A DNA stretch of 64,000 nucleotides, from contig JACEFZ010011075.1 of the NCBI GenBank assembly GCA_014155875.1, forward strand, positions 32,501-96,500. The letters are read 5' to 3'. Of the stretch, positions 1 through 10,969 are shown one piece after another. This DNA is from Cepaea nemoralis (taxonomy: Eukaryota > Mollusca > Gastropoda > Stylommatophora > Helicidae). The notes below the pieces were generated by a model that was not told where the DNA came from, made no database searches, and saw only the letters and a list, made by a program, of their open reading frames with translations. Within the stretch, counting starts at the first letter, position 1. Each line of letters opens with the position of its first letter. A program made the translations under genes and the position numbers.

Positions 1-317
1 AGACAAGAACGCCTACACTAACTGGCAAGGCACTTGATGATGACGATATCTGCAATGTTGTCTGTAGTATAAACTTCACTGTCTTTTTTAGTTCATTCAG
101 TCCTCCATAAAGTCTATGGGGTGTCGTAAGCCTGAGGAATTAAGACAGCCTGGCTAGTGCAGTCGGCACGAACTGTAAAAGTTAGAGTTTTCCTCTTTGG
201 CACCGAGAGGGAAAAAAACCTATCATCTTACCGTGGATTCTAACCCAATCTCCAGAATTTATGGGCCCTTAAACTTTTCATTTCCGTATGAAACGACACC
301 AGTTTTAACGGCTACAG
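1..317. other. Non-coding flank with a weak dispersed repeat
   Basis: No coding signal is visible. About 224-310 resembles 4975-5045 (both carry a stretch like CATTTCCGTATGAAACGA), so it is probably an old fragment of a dispersed repeat. It ends at the hAT MITE, whose left target duplication is 310-317. Confidence 0.35.
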
Positions 318-774
318 CAGTGGTTCTCAACCTTTTTTGGCCCGTGCCCCCCTTCACCATATTTTAAGAACGTAATCCCCCCCCCCCCCTTCTTATCAAA
401 AATTTGGCCCGTTCCCCCCACCCCCTTACACCATATTTTCAGAACGACACCCCCCCCCCCCCCCTTCATATTTTCTACCTAAAAATCCCCCCACCCCTAC
501 ACAGTATACGTAAAAATGGAAGGTAAATATGTTAAAACAGGTCTAGACATCCACATAAAACGTGATTTGTGGGTCTACTTACTTTATAAAATGAATTTTA
601 GAAGGGTGAGACGTGCATAACTGTAAAGTATGAAGGGAAAAGCAATATCAAGTAATGAGTTCTTGTATTAACGCGATCTTGAAATGATCTTCACCCCCCC
701 CCCCCCTGGAAACTCTAAAATTCCCCCTGGGGGGGGGGGGGGGGGGGGAATTCCCCACTGGTTGAGAACTACTG
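318..774. mobile_element. hAT-type MITE, 457 bp, with 8-bp target duplication
   Basis: The left end CAGTGGTTCTCAACC and the inverted right end CAGTAGTTCTCAACC form terminal inverted repeats with one mismatch in 15. They are flanked by GGCTACAG (310-317) and GGCTAGAG (775-782), an 8-bp target duplication with one mismatch, the length typical of hAT transposases. The interior has no transposase reading frame and is dominated by poly-C and poly-G runs, so the copy is non-autonomous. Confidence 0.85.
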
Positions 775-782
775 GGCTAGAG

Positions 783-1310
783 GGTTGCCATGATCCAGGT
801 TAGGTCATAGGACACTTACTGCATACAGGTCAGAGCTTCACGCAGTTCTGCGTAAAGATCGAGCGGGCAGAGAGTTGCGCCTTGCACGAAGGCAGCAAGG
901 ACGCGTCGCTGGGCAGGAGACGGCGTCTCCCGGAAGTGTATTCACGTCTGGACCTAGTAGGGCTAAAGATGGCGAATGGCAGAATCTCATCTTGCCACCA
1001 TGTTGTATACATGTAGAGTTTGTGAAACAACGGTTGAATGTCGACGTCAATCTGAGAGATTGAGCGACAGAGTTTGACTGTAGATGTCGATTGCAAGTAT
1101 TGTTGTTTGAAGTTTTAGTCGCGCAGATTGACATTAATCAGACGGTATTGTGAAGTGATTTAAAAAGACGAAAATACAATGTTTAGAAACCACACCTCTG
1201 TTGTGTCCTGAAGAGTTCATTATTGAAGTGGTGTTGACCGTTATGTAATATGTGTGTAAAGATTTATATTCAAAGAAGGGGGGAAAAAGTGATACTAAAG
1301 CAAGTGAATT
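783..1310. other. Unassigned non-coding DNA
   Basis: Short open frames occur on both strands (largest under 100 codons) with no recognisable domain. I see no RNA gene and no clear repeat. Confidence 0.3.
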
Positions 1311-1664
1311 AAGAAGCATCCCGGGACAACAGAAGGGCAAGTGAGGGAGAAGACAGACAATCGACACAGGCTCGAAGAATATATATATGATCGTAAACTG
1401 ATCAGAGACATTAGACGTAGACAGTCACAATTTTTTGGGCATGTTATGAGAAGAAATGATTTGGAGAACTTGGTGACAACTGGTAAGATCGAGGGGAACA
1501 GACCAAGGGGAAGACCTAGAAACAAGTATCTGGATGGCTTGGCCTTGTGGCATGGTCGAGACAGAAACACGGAACTGATCCACGACTCTGTTGATCGAGT
1601 GAGATGGCAGAACATGACCGCCCACGCTTACCGGCATGGCACATGATGGATGGATGGATATATA
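1311..1664 (+). mobile_element. RTE-like LINE (family A) 3' end, 5'-truncated
   Basis: The end of a reverse-transcriptase ORF is readable: an FGHVMRRNDLENLVTTGKIE-type motif, then RPRGRPRNKYLDGLALWHGR, then the terminal MTAHAYRHGT and a stop at about 1645. This is the C-terminal tail typical of RTE/BovB-like LINEs. A short ATGG tail (1645-1664) follows. The rest of the element is missing, as expected for 5'-truncated target-primed insertion. Seven or more other fragments of this family lie in the window. Confidence 0.8.
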
Positions 1665-2195
1665 AAACGCTCGTTGCGAGGTAATAGATACAAATATCAT
1701 GGTGGCTTACAAGAAAGATTGATGGCGGTAGCGAATACACTCCACGCCTGAGAGAAGTGTAATCAAACAGTTCCCTTACAAATTCAAACAGCTCCCTGAC
1801 AACGGTACCCCTTTTAAAGGTGGAACTCGGTGGCATATAAGGCCGCGTCCCGAATGTAAATGGTTGGAGAACCCTTGATGCATGTCTCGAGCCTAGTTCA
1901 AGTTTCTTGCTACAAGTAATGAGTACACGTGACTGATTTTTTCGTGAAGATTAACTTTCTGTATTACAAGTGCCCCTCGCCACAATGCGAGCCCACTCTA
2001 ACGTCTGAGGTACTGGTAATTAATGTCTCAAATTCAAGGACGAGAAGTCAATATTTAAGTTCAACTGACCTGTGTGTGAAATGAACCTGCTAGGCCGTGA
2101 CCAGCAGAGAAAGTTTACGTGCGTTAAACCTCTCGGACACGCCTACCTAACGCGGTCATTGATTAACGTTATCGTGCATTTATGAGCACTCATAG
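1665..2195. other. Unassigned non-coding DNA
   Basis: No recognisable gene, RNA or repeat. Confidence 0.3.
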
Positions 2196-2199
2196 AAGT

Positions 2200-2340
2200 A
2201 GAACAAAAGAAGTGGAACAAAAGAAGTAGATATTAGCGACAAACTAGATAGTATACATACTGACATCTCTAGTGATCACATTGGGATTCAAACCTGCTGC
2301 CATCAAACGATAACAGCGCCTTGCTACAGGAACACGAGCT
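2200..2340 (-). mobile_element. Possible tRNA-related SINE, copy 1 of a local pair
   Basis: On the minus strand, GTTCCTGTAGCAAGGCGCTG is followed about 20 bases later by GGTTTGAATCCC, which resembles a Pol III B box. The same arrangement recurs about 200 bp downstream. The A box is not clear, so the SINE assignment is tentative. Confidence 0.4.
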
Positions 2341-2394
2341 GGATACAAAGTATACATCTATTGTGGAACCCTTTGAGGGCACTAAAACAAATCA

Positions 2395-2565
2395 TTGCTA
2401 AACATCCATATATTGTTTGGCGCTCACAGAAGTAGAGACTACTGAATGCACTAAACGACATAAAAGTTGAAATCTATAGTTACCGACCGGAATTCGAACC
2501 TGTCTCTACAAAATGACGACAGCGCCTGGCTGCAGGAACAAAGTGTATTTCGACGAATGACCAGC
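2395..2565 (-). mobile_element. Possible tRNA-related SINE, copy 2 of a local pair
   Basis: The minus strand has CTGCAGCCAGGCGCTGTCGT followed by GGTTCGAATTCCGG, a near-consensus B box, matching the 2200-2340 copy. Both copies share a segment resembling AGTCTCTACTTCTGTGAGCG after the head. No A-rich tail is evident. Confidence 0.42.
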
Positions 2566-2811
2566 TACAACTCCTTCAGTGAGCACCAAACAATACATGT
2601 CTGTGCATATTACATAGTTGTCGGTCTAGGTAGATACAAAATCTGGCCAATGAGGATACATTTTACATGGGTGTCTAGTTGGCCGAGCGTCAGAGTACGC
2701 TTGTTCCTTCACCACAGTGCTGTTGATTTACTTAAAGTAGTAAATGAATGAAAGTAATATCTTTCCGGAACAGAATGCTGTAAATTAATCTAATATTTAC
2801 GTGACAGGGTG

Positions 2812-4605
2812 AGGTAAAGTAACAAGTGTCTTGGACAGCAAGGGGTAAAGTAAGAACTATCCGGGACAGATTATAGTAAAGTAAGAACTATCCGGGACAG
2901 ATTATGGTAAAATAAGAACTATCCGGGACAGATTATGGTAAAGTAAGAACTATCCCGGACAGATTATGTTAAAGTAAGAACTATCCGGGACAGATTATTT
3001 TAAAGTAAGAACTATCCTGGAAGATTATGTTAAAGTAAGAATTATCCAGGACAGATTATGTTAAAGTAAGAACAATCCAGGACAGATTATGTTAAAGTAA
3101 GAACTATCCGGGACAGATTATGTTAAAGTAAGAACTATCCGGGACAGATTATGTTAAAGTAAGAACTATCCTGGAAGATTATGTTAAAGTAAGAACTATC
3201 CAGGACAGATTATGTTAAAGTAAGAACTATCCGGGACAGATTATGTTAAAGTAAGAACTATCCAGGACAGATTATGTTAAAGTAAGAACTATCCAGGACA
3301 GATTATGTTAAAGTAAGAACAATCCAGGACAGATTATGTTAAAGTAAGAACTATCCCGGACAGATTATGTTAAAGTAAGAACTATCCGGGACAGATTATG
3401 TTAAAGTAAGAACTATCCGGGACAGATTATGTTAAAGTAAGAACTATCCTGGAAGATTATGTTAAAGTAAGAACTATCCAGGACAGATTATGTTAAAGTA
3501 AGAACTATCCGTGACAGATTATGTTACAGTAAGAACTATCCGGGACAGATTATGGTAAAATAAGAACTATCCGGGACAGATTATGGTAAAGTAAGAACTA
3601 TCCCGTACAGATTATGTTAAAGTAAGAACTATCCGGGACAGATTATTTTAAAGTAAGAACTATCCTGGAAGATTATGTTAAAGTAAGAATTATCCAGGAC
3701 AGATTATGTTAAAGTAAGAACAATCCAGGACAGATTATGTTAAAGTAAGAACTATCTGGGACAGATTATGTTAAAGTAAGAACTATCCGGGACAGATTAT
3801 GTTAAAGTAAGAACTATCCTGGAAGATTATGTTAAAGTAAGAACTATCCAGGACAGATTATGTTAAAGTAAGAACTATCCGGGACAGATTATGTTAAAGT
3901 AAGAACTATCCAGGACAGATTATGTTAAAGTAAGAACTATCCAGGACAGATTATGTTAAAGTAAGAACAATCCAGGACAGATTATGTTAAAGTAAGAACT
4001 ATCCCGGACAGATTATGTTAAAGTAAGAACTATCCGGGACAGATTATGTTAAAGTAAGAACTATCCGGGACAGATTATGTTAAAGTAAGAACTATCCTGG
4101 AAGATTATGTTAAAGTAAGAACTATCCGGGACAGATTATGTTAAAGTAAGAACTATCCGGGACAGATTATGTTACAGTAAGAACTATCCAGGACAGATTA
4201 TGGTAAAGTAAGAACTATCCCGGACAGATTATGTTAAAGTAAGAACTATCCGGGACAGATTATGTTAAAGTAAGAACTATCCCGGACAGATTATGTTAAA
4301 GTAAGAACTATCCAGGACAGATTATGTTAAAGTAAGAACTATCCCGGACATATTATGGTAAAGTAAGAACTATCCGGGACAGTCTACGGTAAAATAAGAA
4401 TTATCGGGGACAGACTATGGTAAAGTAAGAACTATCCGGGACAGTCTACGGTAAAGTAAGAACTATCGTTACAGATTACGGTAAAGTAAGAACTATCCGG
4501 GACAGGCTACGGGAGAAAGTAAAAACTGTCGTGTCAGACTACGGTAAAGTAGGAACTATCGAGACAGACTACGATAAAGTAAGAACTATCCGAGGCAGAA
4601 TGAGT
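2812..4605. repeat. 31-bp minisatellite, about 57 units, with higher-order repeat
   Basis: The unit reads approximately GGACAGATTATGTTAAAGTA then AGAACTATCCG (31 bp), with a recurrent 30-bp variant ending TCCTGGAAGA. The order of variants repeats: the variant GATTATTTTAAAG occurs at 2993 and again at 3641, and neighbouring variants match too, so about 21 units (648 bp) were duplicated as a block. Units become divergent at the right end (4380-4605). There is no coding potential. Confidence 0.95.
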
Positions 4606-4974
4606 TAAACTATCAACTCCGCGGGACACAAAGAGTTAATGTTAGAACAGACCGTGACCTCATCCATGACAGTGACAACTGGGACAAGAGGGGTGAGGTA
4701 ATACCCGCGACCTACTAGAATTAAAGTAACAACTGTCTGCGATAGACAACGTTCTGGCGCTTCTGAAGCAGTCTATGTGGTCTGAAGGATAAGAATGCTC
4801 GCTCTTAAACTTCCGATGCGCTGATGACGAGATAGGGTGTTCTACCCATACACCGGCATTACGTTGGACTCAAACGTTGATTTCTCGTTCAGAAAGCAAT
4901 CTCAAACTAGTGAACGTACAACCTTTGGTTTATCGCAACGTTTTGCAAAAGACATGCAACATTTTATTTCTATC
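4606..4974. other. Decayed minisatellite edge and non-coding DNA
   Basis: The first part holds degenerate GTAA..AACT units trailing off from the minisatellite. The rest has no recognisable content. Confidence 0.35.
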
Positions 4975-5345
4975 AAATGAAATCGCCCCGTATTTTGGAG
5001 ACCTTTGCGCTGTTCATTTTCCTATGAAACGATACGAGGTATAACAAATAGCTCAGGGATAAGGTTTGACGTCCGGTCTATTTTGTGGCGAGAATTGCCA
5101 GGATAAAGGAATATTTCTGGTGTTATAAAAGTAATAGCTTTGTTGGCGATAGTCCCACGAGAGAAAAAGTAATTTAGACAGCATTTTCTTTTGTTCAACG
5201 TGTGTCTGTGAGAAGATTGATGCTAAAGCAAGAGACATGTTTTGGGAGTAAGAGGTGGGCTGTGTGCGTGTTTCTGCGTGAATTGCCAGTGTGTGGGTAA
5301 ACTCCAACGCTAGAAACACACATGATGTTTTCTCTCTTGCCTTGT
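4975..5345. repeat. Dispersed repeat X, copy 1
   Basis: This segment resembles 19290-19610: both contain GAATTGCC/GAAATTCC, AAGTAATAGCTTTG/AAGCAATAACTTTG and GAAGATTGAT, and both run into a GT microsatellite. The family is not recognised. Confidence 0.5.
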
Positions 5346-5360
5346 AGGGTCTGGTATTTC

Positions 5361-5362
<2 letters not shown>

Positions 5363-5438
<76 letters not shown>
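5363..5438. repeat. (GT)n microsatellite
   Basis: Two nearly continuous GT runs are separated by one GGTG interruption. Confidence 0.95.
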
Positions 5439-5439
<1 letters not shown>

Positions 5440-5565
5440 GTGCCTAGGTGTATATTTGAGTACGTTTGTGTGTGCTTGTGAGGGCGATATCTGCGTGTTA
5501 ACAAGTATGCATTTCTGTGTTTGTGGAACTTAACTTGTCTTTCGGGTGTTGCTTGTATGCGGAAC

Positions 5566-6070
<505 letters not shown>

Positions 6071-6530
6071 ACGTGTGTATGTATGTTTCTGTTTTTTGTT
6101 GTTGCCGTTTTTGCGTGTTTGTTGGGGTTTTGTTGTTGTGTTGTTGGGGGTTTTTGTTTGTTGTTGGGGGGGGTTTTGTCCGGCGTGGGTTGGGGGTTTT
6201 CCCGGTTTCGTTTCGTTTTGTTTTCTGTTTTCTGGCTGTTTGTTGTTGTTGTTGGGGTTTTTGGTTTTTGTTTGGGGGGGGGTTTTTGGGGGGGGGGGGG
6301 CTGGGCGGGCGGCTTGGGCTTTCGGGGCGCGGCGCGGGTTTCCCGGGCTGCCGCTGGCTGGGGGCGGCGGGGGCGGGGGGCGGGGGGGGGGGGGGGGGGG
6401 GGTTGCGGCCGTCTTTGCGCGTTGTTTTTCGAGTCCTGGGGGGCGCGGCCGTCTTCTTCGTCCCTTCCCCCTTTTTTCTGTCTTCCCTTTGTTTTTTTTT
6501 TTTTTTTTTTTTTATTTTATGTTTTTTGTA
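6071..6530. repeat. Strand-asymmetric G/T-rich tract with poly-G and poly-T runs
   Basis: The plus strand is mostly G and T (GTTGTTGGGG-like blocks, poly-G runs at about 6280-6300 and 6375-6400, poly-T at 6492-6512), with little A or C before 6300. It reads as decayed simple sequence adjoining the CTGT array. The G runs could form G-quadruplexes. Confidence 0.7.
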
Positions 6531-6800
6531 GTAGTTTTGTTGTATGTATGTTTGTATGTTTGTGTGTGTGTTTGTTTGTTTATTTGTTTGTTTGTGTGCT
6601 TTATGCTTATATGCATGGATTGATGGATGGATGGGTGGGTGGATGTGCGTGTGTGTGTTTATTGTGTGTATTGTGTGTCTGTTTGTATTGTGTGTATGCG
6701 TGTATGCGTGTTTGTGTGTATGTGTGTATGTGTATGTGGAAAGGGGTGGGTGTTTGTGTGTGGGCGTGTTTGTGTCCGGACGTAGAGGTGGGTAGATGCC
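6531..6800. repeat. TG-rich imperfect microsatellite
   Basis: TGTATG, TTTG and GGATG imperfect repeats grade into one another. No gene is present. Confidence 0.75.
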
Positions 6801-6845
6801 TGAGTTATAACGATTAAACGTTTTGAATATTTCTGTGACTGGCAG

Positions 6846-6848
<3 letters not shown>

Positions 6849-6932
<84 letters not shown>

Positions 6933-6935
6933 GGC
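6849..6935. repeat. Compound (GT)n(GA)n microsatellite
   Basis: GT repeats switch to GA repeats at about 6883. A second GA tract lies at 7078-7131. Confidence 0.95.
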
Positions 6936-7070
6936 TGGGAGCCAGAGACAGAGACATATAGAGAGACATAAATATACGGGTACGCAGGCAGACAGGTATC
7001 CAAACAGAGAGACTGACAAACAGCTAAAGAGACAATGAGAGGGAAGCAGAGACAGAGAGAGAGCAGAGAG

Positions 7071-7077
<7 letters not shown>

Positions 7078-7131
<54 letters not shown>
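7078..7131. repeat. (GA)n microsatellite
   Basis: A pure GA tract with short imperfect GA runs on its left side. Confidence 0.95.
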
Positions 7132-7133
<2 letters not shown>

Positions 7134-7608
7134 AGCGGACCAGTCTATAAAATGAACGAACGTTGTTTTCAAAGAGTCACAAATAGGGCGCGCAGGCCTG
7201 TCTTACATTCGGCCCTCCTATCCACTCATCTTTCGTGCATCAATTATCTATTGTGCATGTTACACTCACATAGAGAAACAAACACATTGTAAAATGAACG
7301 TTGGAGACATACTGTAAACCGGATGACAACTGTCAAACTTGACAACTGCCAAACCTGATGACAACTGCCAAACCTGATGTGAAAAAGGCAAACTGAAGAC
7401 ATAGAAACGAGGATCTTGATGGCTTGGTCAAATAAAATAATAGGAAAATAAAACGAACACTAGAGTTGATTCTGGGTGGCTTTGTGAGAAGGAGCTTCGT
7501 GATCGCCAGTATGGCTTCCCGCTGGGGATTGGGTTGGAGTCTGTTGGTAATAAACTGCCCCAAAGACCCCGCCCCGCTGGTCGCGTTGTATGGCGGGAAC
7601 AGATCAGG
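7132..7608. other. Non-coding flank left of LTR element 1
   Basis: Between 7322 and 7380 a short unit like CAACTGCCAAACCTGATG is repeated two to three times. The rest, up to the target duplication AATGG (7609-7613), has no recognised feature. Confidence 0.4.
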
Positions 7609-7613
7609 AATGG

Positions 7614-8222
7614 TGTCAAAGACTGTAATATAAAGGCAGGAGGTATGCCTCAAGATAGAAGACCACCGAGAAGAGCGGTCAACCTCAAGTAGATAGAGGT
7701 AGTACAGTGCCCCAATATAAGGGCAGGGTAGGTGATAGAAAGGGGGACTATTAACTAGTTCCCTCATGAGACACGGAGAGGTCGACCAGATAGTTAGCAC
7801 TCTGGTCACGACAGAATCACGCCTACGTGATAACCACGATTGCCACTCAACAGAAGACAGCTGCTATAGGCGTGCTGTGTGAGGCAGCACGCAAAAAGCC
7901 CAAGGACACACAAGGTCCTTCCGCGTGCTGTGTAGCCACGCGAGTAGGAAAGTCAGACTGGGGACTGACTTCGTAGAGAGCAGATGGTTAGTGTCGATAG
8001 GAGTTTTTGTAGCCAATTAGATAGAGATTAGCAATAGGGTTAGGAAACTAGTGATAGGCAATTCTGTGGCTTTGTGTGTGATTTGATAGCGACTGTTTTT
8101 TGTAATTGTAACGAGCCAACGGCAATAAAATGTATAGTTCATTTCCTCTCGCACGACTTGCAAGTTTCTTGTGTGGTGTGGAAGAAGTAATCCGATGATG
8201 CCTGACACATCAGTTGTTGACA
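7614..8222 (+). repeat. 5' LTR of element 1
   Basis: 609 bp, starting TGTCAAAGAC and ending GTTGTTGACA, so TG..CA type. Compared with the 3' LTR by eye, two substitutions are seen (CTAGTT versus CCAGTT near 7755, and GGAAG versus GGGAG near 8180). A polyadenylation signal AATAAA lies at 8124. Confidence 0.96.
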
Positions 8223-8236
8223 GGCAAGGATTAATG

Positions 8237-8253
8237 TGGTGTCAGAAGTGTGG
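8237..8253 (+). promoter_or_regulatory. Primer-binding site of element 1, tRNA-Leu type
   Basis: TGGTGTCAGAAGTG, starting 15 bases after the LTR, is complementary to the 3' end of animal tRNA-Leu (CCACTTCTGACA plus CCA, from general knowledge of tRNA-Leu(CAA)). The next bases contain one extra T relative to a perfect match. The offset from the LTR is larger than usual. Confidence 0.75.
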
Positions 8254-9406
8254 CTTGAACAAACGTTCAAGCTAATACACCGACCCACGGCTCTTGACTA
8301 AGATTACTAGCAGTAAATTAGAAGTTTAATTTGTGTCAGTGACGATGACGTGTGCAGACTAGGACGAGTTGCGAGCTAAACTGTGCCTATCGTAACAAAA
8401 TAATGCTTATTTGTGCTTATTTAAATATTGTTTAGTTAAATCATGTGTTCTTCGAAATTGTAAGTATTGATATTATTAATTTCTTTCATTGATTGATGTA
8501 ATTATTTATTTGTTTATGAATAATTATCAAATGTGATTCATGGCGGAGCGATACACAAGCCAGCAACATTATCGATTTTTGCAAGCTAAAAATAGCGCTG
8601 CGCCTCTGACGTAGGGCGATTGACAAGCAGTTGTTCTACGCCATTCGCAATCAGCATTTGAGTGTTTACAAATCGTCAAGCTGCTGCCCGCCTGAATCTA
8701 TGCGTTATATTAATTATTATTTGTTTATTCAAGTTAGTGAAGGAATATATTTATTTATTTAAACAATATTATTATATTTTTATTTATTTAAAAGCATTTA
8801 TTGAATGGTTTTCGTACTTTGTCTATTTGTTTACCGTTGCGATGGCACTACTTTCGGCTATGCAAATTAGGCTTGGTCTGCACAATACTTCCATAGATTA
8901 AACTAGGTTAGGGACGAAAGGCATAAAACGTTAGAACGAAGACAGGACAATGACATTTAACATTAATTAAACTAGATTCTGTTTGTACGTGGGCATGTTA
9001 TTGTGGTTGTACCAAATTGTCAAAAATAACGTGTCGTTTACAATCTGTTAATTGTTGCTGCTCTGTGAACCAGGGTGAACAACAGCCGATTTGAAAACTC
9101 GTGTGTATGCCGAAGTGCCAAACGAGGTGACCTGGGTTACCGGAGTGGTGTTCCTGATTCTCGGGAACATTAAGTTGAGTATACTCAATATATTTGGCAT
9201 GCAATGTGATTAATAGTGCATCTCTTTTTCAGCTTGTGATGCATTAGCATATTTTGTGCTCTGTTTTTTTTCAGGGAAAAATTTTCCAGGTTATAAACAA
9301 AGAGTACAATTTATAGTGCTCAGATAATAAGAAACATAACATATCAAAGACAAATAAGTGATTAAAGAACTCAGTACGGGTCAACGCTAGCCAATTACCA
9401 AATAAC
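8254..9406 (+). other. Leader of element 1 between PBS and gag
   Basis: About 1.15 kb, AT-rich, with short upstream ATGs and no reading frame above about 80 codons. It probably holds the packaging signal and 5' untranslated RNA. No independent repeat is recognised in it. Confidence 0.6.
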
Positions 9407-10969
9407 ATGGCGACTTTAACTGATTTTATAAAAGCTGGTAAAGAGTTACAATACACAGGTAAGGAGCTAGAACAGTATGCTGATCAAAAATTTAAAGAAG
9501 CAAAGGATGCGGAGAGAGATGAACGCGCACGAGAAAGAGAACAAGAAAGACAACATCAATTAGAATTAAAACAGAAGCAGTTAGAACATGATAAGGAGAT
9601 TAAGCTAAAGCAATTAGATCAGGAGAAAGAATTAAAACAAAAAGAATTAGATCTAAAGCAAAAAGAGATAGATGAAATTGCAAGAGTTAAAGAAAAACAA
9701 ATTCAAGTAGAATCAGAGACACAGTTAAAGATGAAAGGTATGGATGTAGACTCACACGCAGAGATCTCTGCCACTAAACTAAAAAGTCAACAAGAAGAAA
9801 ATAAGTTCAACAAATACAAAAATATTATCAAACCATATTGTAAAGATGATTCCATATCAGCCTGGACAGAAAATGTCGAGTATCAGTTTAAATATCACCA
9901 AGTTCCAATAGAGATGTGGGCTATGATTTATATGAAGAACCTGAGTGGCGAGCCCCTTAAAGTGATAGAATCTATACCAACTGATCTTAGATCTAACTAT
10001 CAGTACATCCATGATAGGATAATGCAACACTTTTTACTTGATGCCCCTGGGTATCAGGTTCAGTTCTCAAATTTAAAACCAAAACCTAGTGAGACTTTCA
10101 TTGATTACGTCTCAAATGTGCAAAGTGTACTAGATAGGTGGCTTAAAGCAGCTAACATAGGTAAAGATTTTGACAGATTAAAACATCTAATAGCCATGGA
10201 TAAAGTGATATCCACTATACCATCTCCTTTTGCTAAATTCCTGCAGCAGTCAGACATTGAGAACATACAACAATTCGAAAAGAAAGGCTCTGCATATTTT
10301 TCTTCAAATAGAGATATTTTTAAGACTTCAAATGACTCTGAAATAGTTTCCTTTGCAAAGGACCAACCTAAAAACTATCAAAGTAATAGAAAACCATTTC
10401 ATAAAGGTGATAAGAAAGATAGGAAAGTGTCAAAATGTATCTACTGTCAACTTTTGCATGACACTTATTCTATGTGCGATAAATCGCCAAATTATCCGGC
10501 GCATCTTGAAAATGTTATTAAGAAGCAACAAAACAAACGATCTGCATACAGGCGTGCAATCAAATGCTTCTTTTGTTCCAGCTACAGCCATTATTCAAAT
10601 AAGTGCCTGGGCCGCCAACGTATGAAAGCCAACAATGCTATTTTGATTGATACATCTTCTGATAGTGGTAGTGAGACTGAGTGTGAAGTTGAAAATGAAT
10701 TACCTGTTAACCAAGCTGAAGATGTGTGTTGTGTAAACGATATGTTAAGCTTTGACAGTTGTGAACGATGTCACCAATTTCATGCAGACGGAACATTAGA
10801 ATGTGGACATACAGTACCATTCTCATCTGAGAGTGTAAATGCAGCATTAGCCTCCAGAGGCAATTTAGTGTTCCACAATGCAATGGTCAACGACAGACCA
10901 TGCCAATGTTTGCTGGACAGCGGCAGCACCCTTATTGGTCTTAGGAAAGAAACTGGTGAGTCCAGATGA
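9407..10969 (+). CDS. Gag polyprotein with N-terminal part of protease, element 1
   Basis: 520 codons. Residues about 20-105 form a highly charged coiled coil rich in K, E, Q and L repeats. A gag-like capsid region follows at about 135-300. Two Cys/His knuckles lie in the C-terminal third: C344-x2-C-x3-H-x5-C (variant) and C387-x2-C-x4-H-x4-C (classical CCHC), the RNA-binding nucleocapsid feature. Near the end, DSG at 504-506 within LLDSGST is the catalytic triad of an aspartic retropepsin, but the frame stops 14 residues later. The rest of the protease is found in the overlapping downstream frame (10878-14180, offset +1). The start is the first ATG of the frame after the leader. Either a +1 frameshift or a single-base indel explains the break. 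Confidence 0.92.
   Translation: MATLTDFIKAGKELQYTGKELEQYADQKFKEAKDAERDERAREREQERQHQLELKQKQLEHDKEIKLKQLDQEKELKQKELDLKQKEIDEIARVKEKQIQVESETQLKMKGMDVDSHAEISATKLKSQQEENKFNKYKNIIKPYCKDDSISAWTENVEYQFKYHQVPIEMWAMIYMKNLSGEPLKVIESIPTDLRSNYQYIHDRIMQHFLLDAPGYQVQFSNLKPKPSETFIDYVSNVQSVLDRWLKAANIGKDFDRLKHLIAMDKVISTIPSPFAKFLQQSDIENIQQFEKKGSAYFSSNRDIFKTSNDSEIVSFAKDQPKNYQSNRKPFHKGDKKDRKVSKCIYCQLLHDTYSMCDKSPNYPAHLENVIKKQQNKRSAYRRAIKCFFCSSYSHYSNKCLGRQRMKANNAILIDTSSDSGSETECEVENELPVNQAEDVCCVNDMLSFDSCERCHQFHADGTLECGHTVPFSSESVNAALASRGNLVFHNAMVNDRPCQCLLDSGSTLIGLRKETGESR

Noticed and set aside
2812..4605. Regular 31-bp repeats considered as a CRISPR array
   Set aside because: Units abut directly without unique spacers and the genome is eukaryotic; it is a minisatellite.
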